NCBI GenBank assembly: GCA_029256865.1
Contig: JARIEH010000138.1
Coordinates: 1 to 6,242 of the forward strand
Origin: Psychrobacter sp.
GTDB lineage: Bacteria > Pseudomonadota > Gammaproteobacteria > Pseudomonadales > Moraxellaceae
DNA: 6,242 nucleotides
Direction: 5' to 3'
This document shows, in pieces, positions 5,523 through 6,242 of the stretch (its first letter is position 1; every line of letters starts with the position of its first letter). Both the position numbers and the translations under genes were made by a program. Under the pieces are notes generated by a model. It was given only the letters and a program-made list of their open reading frames with translations. It did no database searches and had not been told where the DNA came from.

Positions 5523-6134
5523 ATGGCTGCCAAACTTATGAGTAATACCCCAATAACAACATCAGATTATCAAGAAACTATCGAGTCTTATCGTCAGCTG
5601 ATAGCCTCAACTGGCGAAGACTTGGCGCGTCCTGGTCTCGTAGATACGCCTATGCGGGCGGCAAAAGCCTTTGGGCATCTAACTCAAGGCTATCATCAAA
5701 ACTTGGATGAAGTCGTCAATGAGGCGGTATTTCCATCGACTAACCGTGAATTGGTCTTGGTACAAAACATCGAGTTTTATTCACTGTGTGAGCACCACAT
5801 GCTACCGTTTCATGGCATTGCTCACATTGGCTATTTGCCCAATGGGCAAGTACTGGGCTTATCCAAGTTTGCCCGTATCGTCGATATGTTTGCCCGTCGT
5901 CTACAAATCCAAGAAAACTTGAGCGAGCAAGTGGCACAAGCGATTATGGATGTGACAGGCTGTCGCGGCGTCGCTGTCATCATGGATGCTGCGCATATGT
6001 GCATGATGATGCGCGGTGTCAGCAAGCAGCACTCAACCACCCGTAGTACCGCAATGTTAGGTGAATATGTCCATGACAATCAAGCACGCAATGAGTTTTT
6101 AAACGCTATCCCTAAGCGGCAACCAGCGTTTTAA
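5523..6134 (+). CDS. folE: GTP cyclohydrolase I (type IA), FolE
   Basis: This enzyme converts GTP to 7,8-dihydroneopterin triphosphate and formate, the first step of tetrahydrofolate synthesis, as a cytoplasmic zinc-dependent multimer. The 203-residue reading has the family signature. [10 protein letters not shown] (87-96) supplies zinc ligands Cys89 and His92 and catalytic His91. HMCMMMRGV (158-166) supplies His158 and zinc ligand Cys160. These correspond to E. coli Cys110, His112, His113, His179 and Cys181. Their presence marks the canonical zinc-dependent FolE rather than the FolE2 (type IB) family. The N-terminal helix region is shorter than in E. coli, as in many relatives. The start is uncertain: ATG 5523 has no Shine-Dalgarno site, while ATG 5538 (protein MSNTPITT..., 198 residues) has only GGATGG 11 bases upstream. 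The gene is divergent from fabI and followed by a long hairpin. Confidence 0.96.
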   Translation: MAAKLMSNTPITTSDYQETIESYRQLIASTGEDLARPGLVDTPMRAAKAFGHLTQGYHQNLDEVVNEAVFPSTNRELVLVQNIEFYSLCEHHMLPFHGIAHIGYLPNGQVLGLSKFARIVDMFARRLQIQENLSEQVAQAIMDVTGCRGVAVIMDAAHMCMMMRGVSKQHSTTRSTAMLGEYVHDNQARNEFLNAIPKRQPAF

Positions 6135-6139
6135 GCTTC

Positions 6140-6155
6140 TATCTATTAATAGATA
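6140..6155. repeat. Perfect 16-bp palindrome just after folE
   Basis: TATCTATTAATAGATA is a perfect palindrome beginning five bases after the folE stop codon. It is entirely AT except for one C and one G, so as RNA it would be a weak hairpin; as DNA it has the symmetry of a protein-binding site. No function is known. Confidence 0.4.
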
Positions 6156-6165
6156 AGATACGCAT

Positions 6166-6217
6166 ATTAACAGATACAGTAAAGGACGCCTGAGCGTCCT
6201 TTACTGTATCTGTTAAT
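6166..6217 (+). terminator. folE terminator: 24-bp perfect hairpin, probably bidirectional
   Basis: The arms at 6166-6189 and 6194-6217 are perfectly complementary over 24 bp around a CTGA loop. The core, AAAGGACGC-CTGA-GCGTCCTTT (6181-6203), is a compact GC stem flanked by short A and T runs, as in bidirectional intrinsic terminators. The outer 15 bp continue the pairing in AT-rich sequence. There is no long T-run beyond the core, only TTT, so efficiency is uncertain. It begins about 30 bases after the folE stop codon. No gene is visible in the remaining 25 bases of the window. Confidence 0.65.
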
Positions 6218-6242
6218 TATCGACACTCTTTATTTATGCTGT

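Noticed and set aside
1..6242. CRISPR array, insertion sequence, prophage, toxin-antitoxin or defence island
   Set aside because: I found no regularly spaced repeats of CRISPR size, no transposase or integrase frame, and no such protein families; all long frames are housekeeping enzymes or transporters.

Overview
The window reads as an ordinary chromosomal segment of a gammaproteobacterium, most likely of the Moraxellaceae (Psychrobacter-like). This is inferred from the character of the FabI and FolE proteins, the moderate base composition with AT-rich intergenic DNA, and the Shine-Dalgarno sites. It is not proven by any marker gene in the window. I see no insertion sequence, prophage, CRISPR array, tRNA or rRNA, and no recognisable defence or toxin-antitoxin system.

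Layout from left to right. (1) Positions 1-68 hold the first 22 codons of a minus-strand gene that runs off the window, possibly an acyl-CoA ligase. (2) A 229-bp intergenic stretch holds foldable sequence that would be the 3' UTR of the next gene. (3) Positions 298-1497 (minus) encode a YnfM-like MFS transporter. (4) Positions 1612-3033 (minus) encode a DASS/SLC13-type sodium:dicarboxylate-like symporter with a strong intrinsic terminator at 1554-1591. (5) A 293-bp divergent intergenic region contains several short repeats. (6) Positions 3327-3494 (plus) encode an unrecognised, very acidic 55-residue protein. (7) Positions 3560-4261 (minus) encode a YoaK/DUF1275 membrane protein, convergent with the small gene. 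(8) Positions 4393-5199 (minus) encode FabI, enoyl-ACP reductase, with its own terminator at 4315-4340. (9) A 323-bp divergent intergenic region carries promoter-like sequences for both flanking genes. (10) Positions 5523-6134 (plus) encode FolE, GTP cyclohydrolase I, followed by a 24-bp perfect hairpin.

The genes do not form one pathway. Three are inner-membrane proteins (MFS, DASS, DUF1275) and two are housekeeping enzymes (type II fatty-acid synthesis; the entry step of folate synthesis). Terminators and gaps suggest mostly single-gene transcripts. The points most worth a second look are non-coding or small: the 55-residue acidic protein with a tandem repeat in front of it, helically phased repeats upstream of the dicarboxylate transporter, the long perfect hairpin after folE, and the foldable MFS 3' UTR. 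None amounts to evidence for a new system.
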